64,000 nt of DNA from Posidonia oceanica (taxonomy: Eukaryota; Streptophyta; Magnoliopsida; Alismatales; Posidoniaceae). The stretch is from NCBI GenBank assembly GCA_037176725.1, contig JAZBRS010000074.1, forward strand, positions 62,624,001 through 62,688,000, written 5' to 3'. Numbering within the stretch: the first letter of the stretch is position 1; every line of letters starts with the position of its first letter. Below, in pieces: positions 1-11,956 of the stretch. The notes under the pieces were generated by a model. It was not told the origin of the DNA, searched no databases, and saw nothing but the letters and a program-made list of their open reading frames with translations. The translations under genes and the position numbers were made by a program.

Positions 1-86
1 CGATGTGGAATGCAGAAGGATGTACAAGGGGAATGAACATGCAAGGAATAGGACGGGAAAGGACGCTCTGCAAGGCGAGGGCCGGT

Positions 87-1252
87 CTACTGATAGTATT
101 TCTTCAGATAGCATGCGTTGACCGGCTCTGATTGCCCAGTCTGGTCTACATCCTCAAGAATTGTTGCGCCACCTAAGAATGCATGCTTCACCACAAAGGG
201 GCCACGCTAGTTGGGTCGGAATTTACCTTGACCATCTGGCAGGTGGATGGCTCGCAAGACGAGGTCTCCTGGCTGGAAGCTCCTAGGCCGCACCTTCTTC
301 AGCTATGCTCTTGCCATTCACTTCTGGTAGCAGCAAGCGTTGTGCATTGCTTGCAATCTACGCTCGTCAATCAGGTTGAGCTGGGCGCAGCAGTCCTCGA
401 CCCATTCTGCTTCCTCCAGCTCTACTTCTCGTAGAATTCGCAGCGAAGGGATCTCCACTTCGACAAGCAGCACTGCCTCCATGCCATATGCCAGCGAATA
501 CGAGGTGGCTCCTATCGAGGTCCGCATCGAGGTTCTGTACGCCCAGAGTGCGTACGGGAGCTTATCATGCCAACCTTGTGGGTTTCCGCCATTTTCTTCA
601 TTATCTTCACAATGTTTTTGTTGGTAGACTCCACTGCTCCATTCATCTGCGGTCGATATGGTGAGGATCTGTGATGCTTGATCTGGTGCTTCTGTAGGTA
701 CTCCTTGATCCTCTTTGCAACAAAATTTGAGCCGTTGTCAGAGATGATTGCATGCGGGACCCCATATTGGGTGACAATGTTGTTTCTGATAAACCGCTCT
801 GTCACTGCAGCTGTGACCGCCTTATAGGAGGTTGCTTCCACCCACTTAGTGAAATAATCTATCGCTACCAAAATGAAGCGATGACCATTCGATGTAGCAA
901 GGTGTATAGCGTCGATGACATTCATCCCCCAGGTGGAGAAGGGCCATGGTGAGGACATGCTATGCAATTCCTGCGGAGGGGCGTGCATAAGATTACCATG
1001 GATCTGGCAGTTGTGGCATCTATGCACAAACTAGCAGCAGTCTGCCTCCATGGTTGACCAGAAGTAGCCTTGCAACATTATCTTCTTGGCCAGCAGCACT
1101 CCATTCATATGCGGACTACAAGTCCCTGCATGGACTTGGAGCATTAGGGTGTCAGCTTCTTGCATGGTTAAGCAGCGCAGGAGCATCTGACTGTATGACC
1201 TTCTGTATAGCTGCCCTGCCCCTAATACATACTTCGACGCCAGACGCGGCAA
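87..1252 (-). pseudogene. Integrase of the Tat element, stop plus frameshift
   Basis: The N-terminal zinc-binding segment (VHAGTCSPHMNG ... CHNC) is split by a TAG at 1031-1033. The catalytic core shows AIDYFTKWVEA (first Asp), VPHAIISDNGSNF (second Asp) and MNGAVESTNKN (Glu), so D-D-E is present. A frameshift near 530-560 moves the coding to another frame (RTSIGATSYSLAYGMEAVL). The C-terminal part runs FQPGDLVLRAIHLPDG, with a TAG where Trp is usual (PN*RGPFVV), and ends at YLKKYYQ with a stop at 87-89. It would insert cDNA into the nuclear genome. Confidence 0.9.
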
Positions 1253-1411
1253 GGTTCTTCTATCTGCTGCTGAGGTGCCAGGTGGACAGTTGCCAGATTC
1301 CAGGAAAGCTTTGATGTCGTAATACCAAGGCTACTCTTCTACCGGATCTGCCTCCTCTATGCTCATGCAGTGTGCAGGCTACTCCATGCATGTAACTGAT
1401 ACATCCACTGC

Positions 1412-1813
1412 TCAGTCTTCAGATATACTTAGCCAGGATGCTAAGGTTGCTAGTGCATCTGCGTATGCATTCCTTGCCCTGTTCAAGTATGAGAAGCAGA
1501 TGCTTGCAAATTGTTCTATCAGCTTCAGCAGGTGTTCGTGATATGGCATTAACTTTGGATCCTTTGTTCTCCAATCGCCATTCACTTGAGAAATCACCAG
1601 CATGGCATCGCCGTGCACATGCAGCTCCTACGCCTCATGCTCGAGCGCGACCTTCAATCCCAGAATGCATGCTTCATATTCTGCTTCATTATTAGTGCAT
1701 TTGAATGTCAGCTTCCTTTCAAAGGAGATCATCTGCCCCTGCAGCGTAGTCAGCACCGCGCCTATGCTTCGACCCTTCTTATTGACAGCGCCATCGAAAT
1801 AGAGCTGACATTG
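1412..1813 (-). pseudogene. Second, additional RNase H domain (Tat hallmark)
   Basis: The minus strand reads CQLYFDGAVNKKGRSIGAVL, then CTNNEAEYEACILGLKVAL, a TAG at 1628-1630, then LHVHGDAMLVISQVNGDW and YADALATLASW. This gives the RNase H D...E...D...D pattern (YFDGA, NNEAEY, GDA, ADALA). It is a second RNase H placed after the RT-linked one, which defines the Tat lineage of plant gypsy elements. It is thought to supplement or replace the older RNase H. The stop in its middle disables this copy. Confidence 0.87.
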
Positions 1814-1889
1814 TTCTAAGTCTTCAAGGTCCTTCTCCTCAGAGTCCTCCATTGCAAAGAGGATGTCCTCATCCGGGAACTGCGTCTGG

Positions 1890-2452
1890 AGTGGCTGGTA
1901 CTCAGGCAGAGGAAAGTCTGCAAGGTGATCCACCATGGCCTGGCCCTTCATGGCTCGCTGCGTGACAAAGGTAATGTCGTACTGAGACAACAGTACTTGC
2001 CACTTGATGCATCTGCCTACCATTGCTGGCTTCTAGAAGAGGAATTTGATGGGGTCATGTCGGCATAGGAGCCAGACTGGATATGCCATCATGTAATGCC
2101 TCAGCTTCTATGTAGCCCAGAAGAGGGATAAGTAGGTCTTCTCCATTGTGGTATATCTGGCTTCACAATCATTAAATTTCTTGCTCAGGTAATAGATTGC
2201 ATGCTCCTTTCTACCAGATTCGTCATGCTGGCCCAGGACGGTGCCCATTGAATGCTGTGTGGTAGAGAGATAGAGAAGCAGAGGTCTCCCCAGCGTGGGA
2301 GGGACCAAAACAAGAGGCTTGGTCAGAAGCTGCTTAATCTTGTCAAAGGCAGCTTGGCATTCCTCGCTCCAGTTGATCTGTGCATTCTTCTTCAGGAGCC
2401 TGAAGATCGGTTCGTAGATGGGCGTGAGCTGTGCAATGAACCGACTAATATA
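1890..2452 (-). pseudogene. RT-linked RNase H of the Tat element
   Basis: In the same frame as RT, past the TAG at 2453, the minus strand reads through the RT connection and the RNase H part: TLGRPLLLYLS, GTVLGQHDESGRKEHAIYYLS and FNDCEARYTTMEK. It then passes a TAG at 2108-2110 into KLRHYMMAYPV and, after another TAG, WQVLLSQYDITFV. The context is standard for Ty3/gypsy pol (RT, RNase H, integrase). At least three in-frame TAGs fall in this region, all at positions where Gln or a similar codon is expected. Confidence 0.85.
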
Positions 2453-3541
2453 CTACAGGCGTCTGAGCAGGCCTCGGACCTCTTTCTCTGTCCTAGGGGG
2501 TGGCATGTCTACGACGGCCTTTGCCTTCATCGGGTCCACTTCAATCCCCCTCTGGCTAATGATGTAGCCCAGGAGTTTGCCAGAAGATACCCCGAATATG
2601 CATTTGCTGGGGTTAAGGCACAGCTTGTACTTTCTGAAGCGGTCAAAGAGCTTTCTTAAACAAGCAAGATGATCCTCAGGCTCTTTGGTCTTGGCGATCA
2701 TTTCATCCACGTAGACCTCAACTTCCTGATGCATGAGGTCATGGAAAAGTGCAGTCATGGCCCTTTGATAGGTTGCGCCAACATTTTTCAGCCCAAACGG
2801 CATAACTTGGTAGCAGAAGACACCCCAAGGGGTGATGAAAGATGTTTTCTCCATATCTTCTTCTGCCATTCTGATCTGGTTATAGCCTGAGAAGCCGTCC
2901 ATGAAGGAGAGCATTTTGTGCCCTGCAGTGTTATCGACTAGGATGTTAATATGCGATAGTGGGAAATCATCCTTGGGACTCGCCTTGTTCAGGTCCCAAT
3001 AGTCTATGCACATGCAGACTCGTCCATCCTTCTTGGGCACCGGCACCACATTCGCAAGCCACTCAGGGTAAAGGATGACCTTGAGAAAGTTAACATTGTG
3101 TTGCTTCATGATCTCCTCCTTGATCATAAGTAGCCACTGCAGTCGCCATCGCCTTAGCTTCTGCTTTACTGGTCTTGCATCTGGGTCTAAGGGCAGGTTG
3201 TGCACAACTATCTCAATGTCGAGGCCAACCATATCCTCGTAGCTCCAGGCGAAGACATCCACATACTCTTTTAAGAATGTGATGAATTTTGCTCTAGCCT
3301 GGGGCGACAGATGGGCGCTAATGCGGACCTCTCTGACTTCTTCTGCTGTGCTAATGTTGACAACCTCTGTCTCTTCTTTGACATGGAGGTTGGGGCCTTC
3401 TAGATCGTCGTCGTGGGGCCAGAACTCAGGTGAAGGTTCATCATTCTCGTCCTCGCCTGCATCATCCTCCTCTCCGTATGCAATAAGCTCCGAGAGGATC
3501 TCCTTCTCAAAGGTGGGGTCTGAGATATCGAAGGAGTGCAA
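2453..3541 (-). pseudogene. Reverse transcriptase of the Tat element, catalytic Asp lost
   Basis: This 362-codon open stretch has the Ty3/gypsy RT order: VFAWSYEDM, NLPLDPDARPVKQKLRR, WLANVVPVPKKDGR, IDYWDLNKA, DDFPL, SFMDGFSGYNQIRM, TPWGVFCYQVMPFGLKN and YVDEMI. The YVDD active-site box reads YVDE (near 2710), so the second catalytic Asp is Glu. DYRDLN reads DYWDLN. The frame ends at a TAG (2453-2455) and the homology continues beyond it. RT would copy element RNA into cDNA in virus-like particles; this copy is very probably inactive. Confidence 0.93.
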
Positions 3542-4502
3542 GTGTTCCGCTGCTTAGCCCTGGTGATGCTTCAGGATAGTCACGCTCACCCGAGTGTTTT
3601 TATACCCTCGGTGCATGACCTCTGTCCTGGCACACTCCTCGGCTGGCTCTACCTGCTCTGACTCTACTGATTCTGCTATCTGTGCCGCTGGCTGTGCTGA
3701 AACTGATTGTGTTGCTACTGTCTGTGCGGGGGTTGCATGTGCTACTGCTTACTGCTGTGCTGTTGGTGCCTGCTGTGTCACTGCTTGTGCATGTTGTGCT
3801 GCTGCTGATGCATGTTGTGCTGTTGCGGGTGAATGTTGTACTACTGCTACGGGTGTATGTTGTACTGCTGCTATTTGCAGTGCTACTGGTGCTGCTTGCA
3901 GCGTTGATACTGCTGGTATCTACTGTGCTATCACTTCCTCTGCATGTTTGGGTGCGCTTGCCAAGGATAGATCAGGCTAGCGGCTGGCGGCTGGCTAGTG
4001 TACTACCACTAGCCGCATTGCCTAAGTGGGGCATGCGCTGCACAAACCATCTAAACCCACCCCCTGACTGTAGGGTGATCAACTCATCTGGTCTAATGGG
4101 TGCCTCGACCGCTAGATCTTCTTCTAGGACCATGATAGAGGAATCTGTGGCCACGGCCTTCCCCTTCCTCTGTGCTATCTCATGCTCCACAACATCCTAC
4201 GCCAGCGACGCGAGCTACTCCTGGAATAGCTGCTCCAAGTCTCCCATTGAGAAATCAATCTGTGCATCTGCAGCCGCTCCTGCCTCCTCATCCAAGGGTG
4301 AGTCAACGTAATAAGTGACTGCTAGGCCTGCAGCTAGCCCTGGCACGACGGTCGGGCTTTCTGCTGCTTGGGGCATCTGTTTTGCTGCTGCTAGGTAGGC
4401 TACCAAGATCACTGCTGCTGCTGGCGGGGAGGCACAGCTGCTCTTCTAGAGGGCCGATGGCTGGGCCACCATGCTTGGGGATGAAGCGCCGGTGCCCGTG
4501 GG
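3542..4502 (-). pseudogene. Protease-RT linker, downstream part, low complexity
   Basis: This is the continuation of the linker left of the solo LTR. On the minus strand it encodes Ala/Gln/Val/His-rich repeats (AQHAQ, VQHT, AAVQH types) at about 3640-3930, and an acidic segment around 4130-4310. Stops of the TAG and TAA type fall where Gln codons dominate. The apparently Cys-rich plus-strand frames at 3594-4311 are the antisense of these repeats and are not genes. Confidence 0.6.
4498..4502. repeat. Target site duplication, left copy (GTGGG)
   Basis: GTGGG directly precedes the TGTTGACA start of the solo LTR and is repeated exactly after its ACTACA end. Confidence 0.92.
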
Positions 4503-7500
4503 TGTTGACACCCCATCTTGACAGGCTTGGACCATTTTGGGACCCTCTGGTGATTGCTGGACTCAAACCCAAACCAAACCAAACCCTGACCCTCTTCTTT
4601 ACCCTTCAAAACCAAGCCAACTTGACCTAAGCCTTTACCCCTCTTCCCAAGCTCAAAACCTGACCAAAATCTATAGGAAAACCCACCAACACCTACTTAA
4701 CAAACCTACCCAAGAACTTAGAAACTTTCAAACCTAGACCATTCCCAAAAATCCTAGAAAACCTAGGTAAAACTACCCTTTTTCTACACCTTGAAACCCC
4801 TCCAAAACCTTCTTAGAATCAAACCAAAACCTCAGAACCAACACTAGAAACCCTAGGCTACCCACTCCCCAAGTTTCATCCCATTCCAAGACCTCTAGGC
4901 CTTCCATTTGCCTGAATTATCCTTTTCTCTCTCCGGGATTATCATTTTCTCTCTCCTCTCTCTCTCCTGATTATCATCTCTCTTTTCATCCCCCTCTTGC
5001 TCTTTTTCTTGCCTGGCTGTGGGCCCCCTTTGTGCTTCTATCCCTTCTCTATCTTATTCCTATTTTTACTTTATTTTTAGCACTTCCCCTGATTTTTAAA
5101 AATTGTTTTCCTCCAACTCATCCCTTTCCCTTTTATTCTCCCTTTTTTCCCTTTTCTTCTTCCTTCTCTTTTCCCTTTTCTTTCTTTTGCTAAAATCCAT
5201 AAAAAACCTTAAAAATCTTTAAAACTCTAAAACATAAAAGAAACAAACCAGAACTCTAAGAAAAATAATTAAAAAACGTTGAACAAGCAATTAAAAACTT
5301 AAACTTGACTAAATCAAGCTAAAAAGAAAATCAAGCATGCAAACTAAAAAATGCAAAACAAACCAAAAGAAAATACTGAAAAATCAAGGAAAAAACTAAA
5401 ATAAAATCAAAACCCACCAAAAGTGAAAACCCTATCAAAAGAATTAAAAAAACAAACCCTAAAAAGAAGTAAAACAATTAAAACACTAAGATAAGTAATT
5501 AATGAAAGAAAAAAGCCTAACTTAGCAAACCTAAGAAAAAACAACCTAAGAACTTAATCAAAAAGAAAATGAAAAACACATTAAAAAGACTTAAAAACAC
5601 TCCATCAAACCAGAGAAACCCAATTAAAAAACATTAAGAAAAATCAACAAATAAAAATCAAAAACCTAATTCAAAAGACTTAAGAAAGAAAAACATAAAA
5701 GACTAGAACTAAAAAGCTCAAAACCCACTCTAATTAACCTAAAAATAAATCTTAAAAATCCTAATTAACATCCTAAAATGCGTAACAAGAAAAACACAAT
5801 TTAAAAAACAATTCAAAAGATTTAACAAACATTTAATCAAGTGGAAAACAAATTAAGAACAAAACAAAACCCTAAAACCCTAATCAAGCCCAAAACACAC
5901 TAATTAACCTAAAAACAGTCATTAAAAATCTGATTAAGATCCTAACTCACACCACAAACACCCTAATATTTTTACTTATTTTTAATTTATTTTTTTTCTA
6001 ATTTTATTTCCTCTCTTTTCCCTCTCTTTCTTTCTTTCTTCTCATTTTTCTTTTCTTCCTTTTCCTTGCTGGGCCCAACCCAGCCCGTCCACTTTCTTTC
6101 TCTTCTTTTTTTTTCTTCTTTCTTTTTCTCTCCTTCGGCCCGCGGCCCGGCCTGCCTTCCACCCTTCTTCTTCCTCAACCTTCGCTGCATTTCCTCAGCT
6201 TTTCTCCCGCGAGCGGCCAGCTACAGCCCTCCCTCCATCGTTCAAATTTGAAGCCCTCTATCCTGTCACCTACAGCAGCTCGCCGCTCTCTCATCTCTCA
6301 GCACCATTTCCGGGAGGCAATCAGTGCCTGTCATCTCGCCGGCTGCTGGTCTCCTCAGCTGCAGTGCCGCGCCGGTGGAATTTGAATTCCACAGCTCGCG
6401 CCCAGCAGCTTCCAGCTTCTGATAAAAGCCTCGTTCAACACCTCCTTCATCACCTTTTTACCGTCCGAGAGAGAGAGCTGAAATCCAGAGAGAATTCCCC
6501 AGTAAACTTCCCACTTCTTCACCCTCTGAATTCAGTAGAACTTCTCCTTCTTTCTCCCCTGAAACCAGCCCGTTCCAGCCTCGAATTCCCTTCCATTTTC
6601 ATCCCCCAAATTCACCCAGCACACCAGCATTCCTCCTCCACCATTTCCCAGCCTTTTCCTTCCCTGTAAACACTCCAGCTCACCTGAACTTTCACCTGAA
6701 AAGCCAACTGCAACCTAACACCTCCTCTCCTGAAATTCCCACCACCACAGACCGTCCCATCTTCCCAAATCTTCCTAAGTTACTCGCCTGAACTCCACCT
6801 CTCCAAGCCGCCCAACCTTCAACCCAGCAATCCACCACCGCACCTACCTGCCACCACAAACACCTGCAATCCCCTCTGACCAGAAAATCCACCAGCTTGC
6901 AATCACCACCCACAGTCTCCAAAAAGCCAATTAAACCACCCAGAATCAATCCCCAGACCTCCAGCAATCTCCCAGAGGGCCCCATCCAACCAGACGAGCA
7001 GCGAACAACCTCTCCGGCCTCCGGCTGTCTTTCTGAACCCACAAAGTGCCGAATCTCTCTCTGAGCTCTGAAGCTTCCATCCAATCGACTGGGAAGCACC
7101 GGAAGATCGCCCTGAAGCCGCTCCAGCCTTCGCGAGCAGCTGACGACTACCGCAGCGACCGGACGAACGTCGCCGGCCAGCTCCAGAACTGCTGAGGTCG
7201 GGAGGACATTCCAGACGCGGAGCCAGGTAATTCTTTACACCTTTAGCTTCCGTTTCTTCCCTTGCTGCTTCTCCGCCCCTTAGAAGTAGGATTCCAGCCC
7301 TCCTGCTCCGTTGCAGCTCGCCGGTCCGGTCATCTTCTCCGGCGCAGTCCTCCGGCCTTCACGACGCTCCAGCCAGTGGAACGTGATCCCGGTGACTCCC
7401 TCAGCTCCGCACGGACGTTAGGAGGCTCCTCCGGTCTTCGGAATGCAGCTCCGCTGCATCGAATAGCCGGACCAAGTCCCTAAGCCTCTGCAGAGCTCCG

Positions 7501-10210
7501 GTGAGCGCTCCGGCGCGTTCCAGGCCACGTCGTCCTCTGCCGATCGCCGCCCGGCCTCCGTCAGCTCCGGGAGCAGCTCCTCTGCCCGACAGCGCGCCTC
7601 CAGCAGCCCTGTGTCGGCGGTCGCGAGCGCTGGCAGCCAGCTGCTACAGTGCTCACGGCCGTCGGCCGTTACTGTAGAGTTATTTTTACATTAGTATAGT
7701 TTTTTTGGTGAATATTACATGCTTAGTCTAAGTTTTCTTATTTTTGCGTTCTGGTCCTTATATCATTTATATTTAAAACCATGCTAAATTGCATTAAATG
7801 TTTCTGTTTTTCTGTATTTGCAATCCAGTCCGTTTACTGTGCTTTTTAGTTATAAAAATTTATGCTTCAGCCCTCCTGTTTTCAATTATTGCACATAGGT
7901 CCTGCAGTAAATCATTCAATTTAAATGCATGAACTTTGCCTTATTAAATTGCATTCTGGGTCCCTCTTGTTTTCTATTTTTGCATTCTAGTCCTCTGCAC
8001 TGTAGAACTTAGGTTTTATTTTTAATTTTTGCTTGTTGCATTGCACATTTGTCCCTCTGTTTTTTCATTTTTGCATATAGGTCCTTTTTAAATGCACAGT
8101 AGTCTTCTGCATGCATATTTAGCTTATTGCATTGCATTTTCAACCCTGCATATTGTGAAAATTGCATGTCAGTCCACAGTTAGTGTTTCCAGTGCATATT
8201 TTGCATATTAAATTGCATTTTTGACCCTGCATGATTTGAAAATTACACATAGGCCCCTTGCATCCTTATAAAAATCATTTAAATGCATGTTTTGACTCTG
8301 AAATTGCATTTTAGCCCCTCATGTTTGCAAAATTGCATGTAGGTCCCCCACTTGTATTCCCAGACTCCATAAGACCCTGTTTTTCTGGAAAAATTGCATT
8401 TTAGACCCCAAAGTTTTCAAAATTGCATTCTGACTTGCAACATGTTTTCAAAACCTCCCCTAATGCATACCCACTTTTAAAAATTGCATTTCAATCCCAA
8501 TCCTTTGCAAAACTGCATGCAACCCCCCTATTTTTCAAAACCCCCGCCTTTTTAAAAAATAGCATTTGAACCCCAGTTTTTCTAAAAATCCCCTTGTGTC
8601 TTTTCTTGCTTCCTGCATGCATTTGCATTCATATAGTCCTGCATTAAGCATCTTTTGCACACACCAAAGCCCCTTAGCTCCCTTTCACTTGGGAGGACCT
8701 TTTTGCACACCCCTAGGACCTCCTGAACACTTAGTTCTGTTCTTCTCCCCTGTTCTGGCCCCTCTGCCTTGAAGCTGCGACATCTTCTAATCCGGCCGTT
8801 GGATCTTCTCAAACAAGCTGCCCAGGCGACTGCAGCAAAGTGCTCTTCAGCATGGACCAAGCAGATCTCAGATCAGGCTCCAGGATTTCCAGGTATGTCC
8901 TCCTGAACCCCTGCATTGCATTCATTTGCATAGCATTTGCATTATTTGCCCTGTTTTCGCTTTCTGTCTCTTCGAGCATGTAGAATAGGACCTCCCCTTT
9001 CTGTCTATCAACTCCAATCCCCGTTTCGCGTACTCTTGGGTGTTTTGTGTTGTGTTTTCCCTGGATTCACCACTTAATGCGACTTTCTTCCCCCTTTTCC
9101 ATGATCCGATCGCATCGCGAGCTTTGGGCAGCGTGCGAGACACATCGTGGAGCGGTTTAGTGGGAAACAGCCACAAAGGAATGGTAATCCCTCTACTTGC
9201 CCCTCTTCCCCTTTGTAGGTCTTCACACCTACTCTGTGTGGCCCTAAACAGCGTCTGTTCTCACACACACGCTGTTTTGCTTCTCTTTTGCCTCTCCTAA
9301 TCTTTTTCCTTGCATTTGCATTCGCATGACTTTTCCGAGGTTTTTATCTCGCTGCTTTTGGCACTGTTTTGCATGCCTGCTTTGTCTTTTGCGCCGTTTC
9401 GCGCGCTCGCCTTGTTTTGGCACCGTTTTGCGTGCCCACTGCTGCCTTTTGCATCGTTTTGCGTGTCATTCTATTTTCTCGTCCCGTTTTTGCGTGCCGC
9501 CTTGCTTTTCGCCCGTTTTTGCGTACCGCTCTTGCTTCTCGCCTCGTTTTGCGTGTTTTACGCTGTTTTCCCTTGCATGTCGATCACATTGCATGGTTTT
9601 GCCGTTGTTTTGCTTTTTCGCTTGCATTTGCATATAGGGCTGTGATGCTTACTGCCTGGAGTTCTCACGAACTGGGTTTCGCCCGGTTCAGAACACAGAC
9701 AGCGCAGCTGAGCACTTAGACAGCACGTTTACTTCTTTGCTTTGCATCTCTCCACTTAGAGCACACCTTGAGCATTCATTTAGGCATTCATAGGCACATA
9801 GGCATTCAAATCTGCATTTCCCTGCGTATGCGAGCGTAAGCCTAGAAAGACCGATTCTCGGGCGTGTCGGGGGTGCCTAACACCTTCCCTGCGCGTAACA
9901 GGAGTCCTTGCCCTGTCTTTTGGCCCACAATGACCATATCGCCCTTATCCTAGGCTAGAGTCATCTCATTTGCATTCATTTGCATTTGTTTTCCCTTGCA
10001 TTGCTTTGCTTTGCGTTTCTTGCTTGGTTTTGCGTGTTTAATCCACGCATTTCCCCCAATTTTCCTCGTCTTCCGTTAATAGACTTGGTGGCGACTCTGA
10101 TTTGTCTTATCTTCCTCTTTTCTCCTCGATTTTAAGTGTTTTCGAGTTGAGCCTCTTCCTCGGATCAATTGCCGCTAATAGTAAGCCTGATTCCGATTGG
10201 GATTACTACA
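4503..10210 (+). mobile_element. Solo LTR (5,708 bp) of a related giant gypsy family, plus orientation
   Basis: It starts TGTTGACACCCC and ends GGATTACTACA. Both ends match the LTR at 15867-20688 in type, but the orientation is opposite. It is bounded by identical GTGGG copies at 4498-4502 and 10211-10215. No gag or pol sequence lies inside, so it is a solo LTR left by recombination between the two LTRs of a full element. Inside are: a CT-rich tract (4905-5200), an A-rich tract (5200-5950), a second pyrimidine tract (5990-6190), a GC-rich segment (6220-7680), a region with repeated ATTGCATTT motifs (7700-8560), and a repeat block rich in GCGTGC/GTTTTGC (9360-9640). It was inserted after the host Tat element was already in place. 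Confidence 0.93.
7700..8560 (+). repeat. Degenerate tandem repeats inside the solo LTR
   Basis: This stretch repeats phrases of about 30-45 bp built around AAATTGCATTTTxxxCCC and TGCATxTAGGTCC. The same motif, inverted, fills 17440-18300 in the minus-strand LTR and 26200-27000 in the truncated LTR, so it is an ancestral part of the LTR family. The copies are too diverged to give a clean period by eye. Confidence 0.6.
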
Positions 10211-10215
10211 GTGGG
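10211..10215. repeat. Target site duplication, right copy (GTGGG)
   Basis: GTGGG directly follows the solo LTR end and matches 4498-4502, which fixes both ends of the insertion. Confidence 0.92.
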
Positions 10216-10793
10216 TGACGGTGGTTGTCTCCTGGTAGCAGCGGCGAGAATCTTCCGCATAGCAAGATCTGCTGAAGCTGACAGCGGTGTGCCTGACAAA
10301 GCCGCTGGCTTGCTTGTGGCATTGTCGATGATGCGGGCTGAGTCACACTGTTGCCTGATCCGATTGACTGTGCCGCCGGAGAAGGTGATTTCCTTGCTGG
10401 TGCGACTGCGGCCACAAGCTGATTACCAGATGACGCCGGCAGGCGTGCCTTTGATTCTGGTGCTGTGGCTGCAGCTGTCGATGACTTTGGTGATGCTGTA
10501 GGAATAGAGGAAACTGTCAGCCCCGCCCCAGGGTTTGCCAATTCTGCTGCTTCAATTGTGAGTGCCAAGCAAACCGACCGAGACGTTGCCACGCTGAGCT
10601 GATCCTTACTGCTGGTTGGGGCTGCAACTATGCCGAACTCCTCCTCATCTGAGTAGTAGTCCTCGATACAAACCCATTCCTCTCTCGGCAGCTGAGAGCT
10701 TGGGCATGACGCCTGCTGTGTTGGGGCTTCACTGCTGTTTGAACCTAGGATACCTGCACTGGTGAAGTTAGTGAGGTCCTGCGGGATAGCCAT
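10211..10793 (-). pseudogene. Protease-RT linker, upstream part
   Basis: A minus-strand open frame of 195 codons, rich in Ala, Ser, Pro and Gln, with an acidic patch (DYYSDEEEF). No domain is recognisable. It lies directly after the protease segment and is cut at 10210 by the solo LTR insertion, after which the linker resumes at 4502. Long disordered linkers here are usual in Tat elements. Confidence 0.6.
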
Positions 10794-10959
10794 CCTCTAT
10801 TCTTTAGGCTGCACACATCTGTCTTTGCTAGACTGCAGGTCATATCCGAGACCTTCAGAATCTCTTCGCTCTGCTGCTCTAACCGGCTCAGCGATTCCTT
10901 GGCCGTATCGCCCGAGCGGTGTTCCCTTACATAGCCCCACCTGTGACAGACGTTTTCGA

Positions 10960-11956
10960 CTATCCGGAAGGGGTTATTGTAACGGCCAAGGAGTTGACAC
11001 GTTCAAGATCAAGTACAAAGCTAACCGGCTCACACCGATTAACTCGATACAAGGCAGCTGAAAGTTCAGGGTCAAAAGGGATAGTTTGTGAAGAGATGGG
11101 TGCAACCGCCTCGATCCGCTCCTTCTTGAAGTTTTCCGCCATTACGACGATAACATCGTCGCCGTGGTGAAACTTGATCATGAAGTGGAGGGTCGAGGGG
11201 ATGACCTGATGCTTGTGGAGCCAAGAGTGCCCGAGTAGGAAGTTAAAGTTGGGCTCCAAGTCAACAATGTAGAACTCCACATCAAACGTGACCGAGCCAA
11301 TGATAAGAGGAATAATCAGAATCCCTAGAGCGTCATGGTGCGTATTGTCAAAAGCTGTCATTCCCTTTATCACCGGGGTGATATCCTCGGCTTTGAATCC
11401 GAGTCTGGTTGCAGTGCGCAATAGACAGACATTAACGCCTGACCCGTTATCAACCAGCAATAGGGGAATGCAGAAGTTTTTGTATTGCACCAAACAAGGG
11501 TTGGTTATGATTAATCCCCACCAAAGGCAGCTCATCGCTCGTGAAAGAGATGATCTGAGGCTCCACGATGACGCCAACTATGCTTTCTAGGGCCGCGGGT
11601 TCTATGACTTGGGACACATAGGCTGCTTGGAACACTCGGAGAAAAGCCTCACGGTGTTCCGAAGAGGAATGGATAAGGTCCTAAATAGAAATATCGGCTT
11701 TAACCCTCCTAAGCTGAGAAGTTATATCGGTTTTGTGGTGCGGCTTTCTAGCGATTGGAGGGGATGCTTTGGGGATTGGCTCTACCAAGCTAGGTGCAGG
11801 GGGTTGGCATGATGCTGGGGGTGCTGCCGGTTGGCTGACTGGTGGGGGTGCAGCGGGTGCTGGACGGTTGGGCCTTACCATCGGTGCTACGGGCTGGTAT
11901 ACCCTCCCCGATCGCGTGACTTCTGCACACGTTTCCGTGGCATAGTCGTAGGGCAC
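10960..11956 (-). pseudogene. Protease region of the Tat element, frameshifted
   Basis: The upstream part (11956-11450) has a Pro-rich linker and the segment that precedes protease in Tat elements (SDELPLVGINHNQPLFGAI). The frame then shifts near 11475-11485 into that of 11577-10960. This carries LLVDNGSGVNV, the retropepsin-like active site with DNG in place of DTG/DSG, and downstream NFLLGHSWLH, equivalent to the conserved ILGRPW motif. Protease would cut the gag-pol polyprotein. The frameshift between the two parts means the copy is broken, although a programmed shift cannot be excluded by reading alone. Confidence 0.83.

Noticed and set aside
3594..4311. Cys/Ala-rich and Val/Leu-rich plus-strand reading frames
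   Set aside because: They are the antisense of the Ala/Gln/His-rich linker of the minus-strand polyprotein.
5868..5890. AAACCCTA repeats resembling plant telomere sequence
   Set aside because: Only two or three imperfect units in an A-rich LTR tract.
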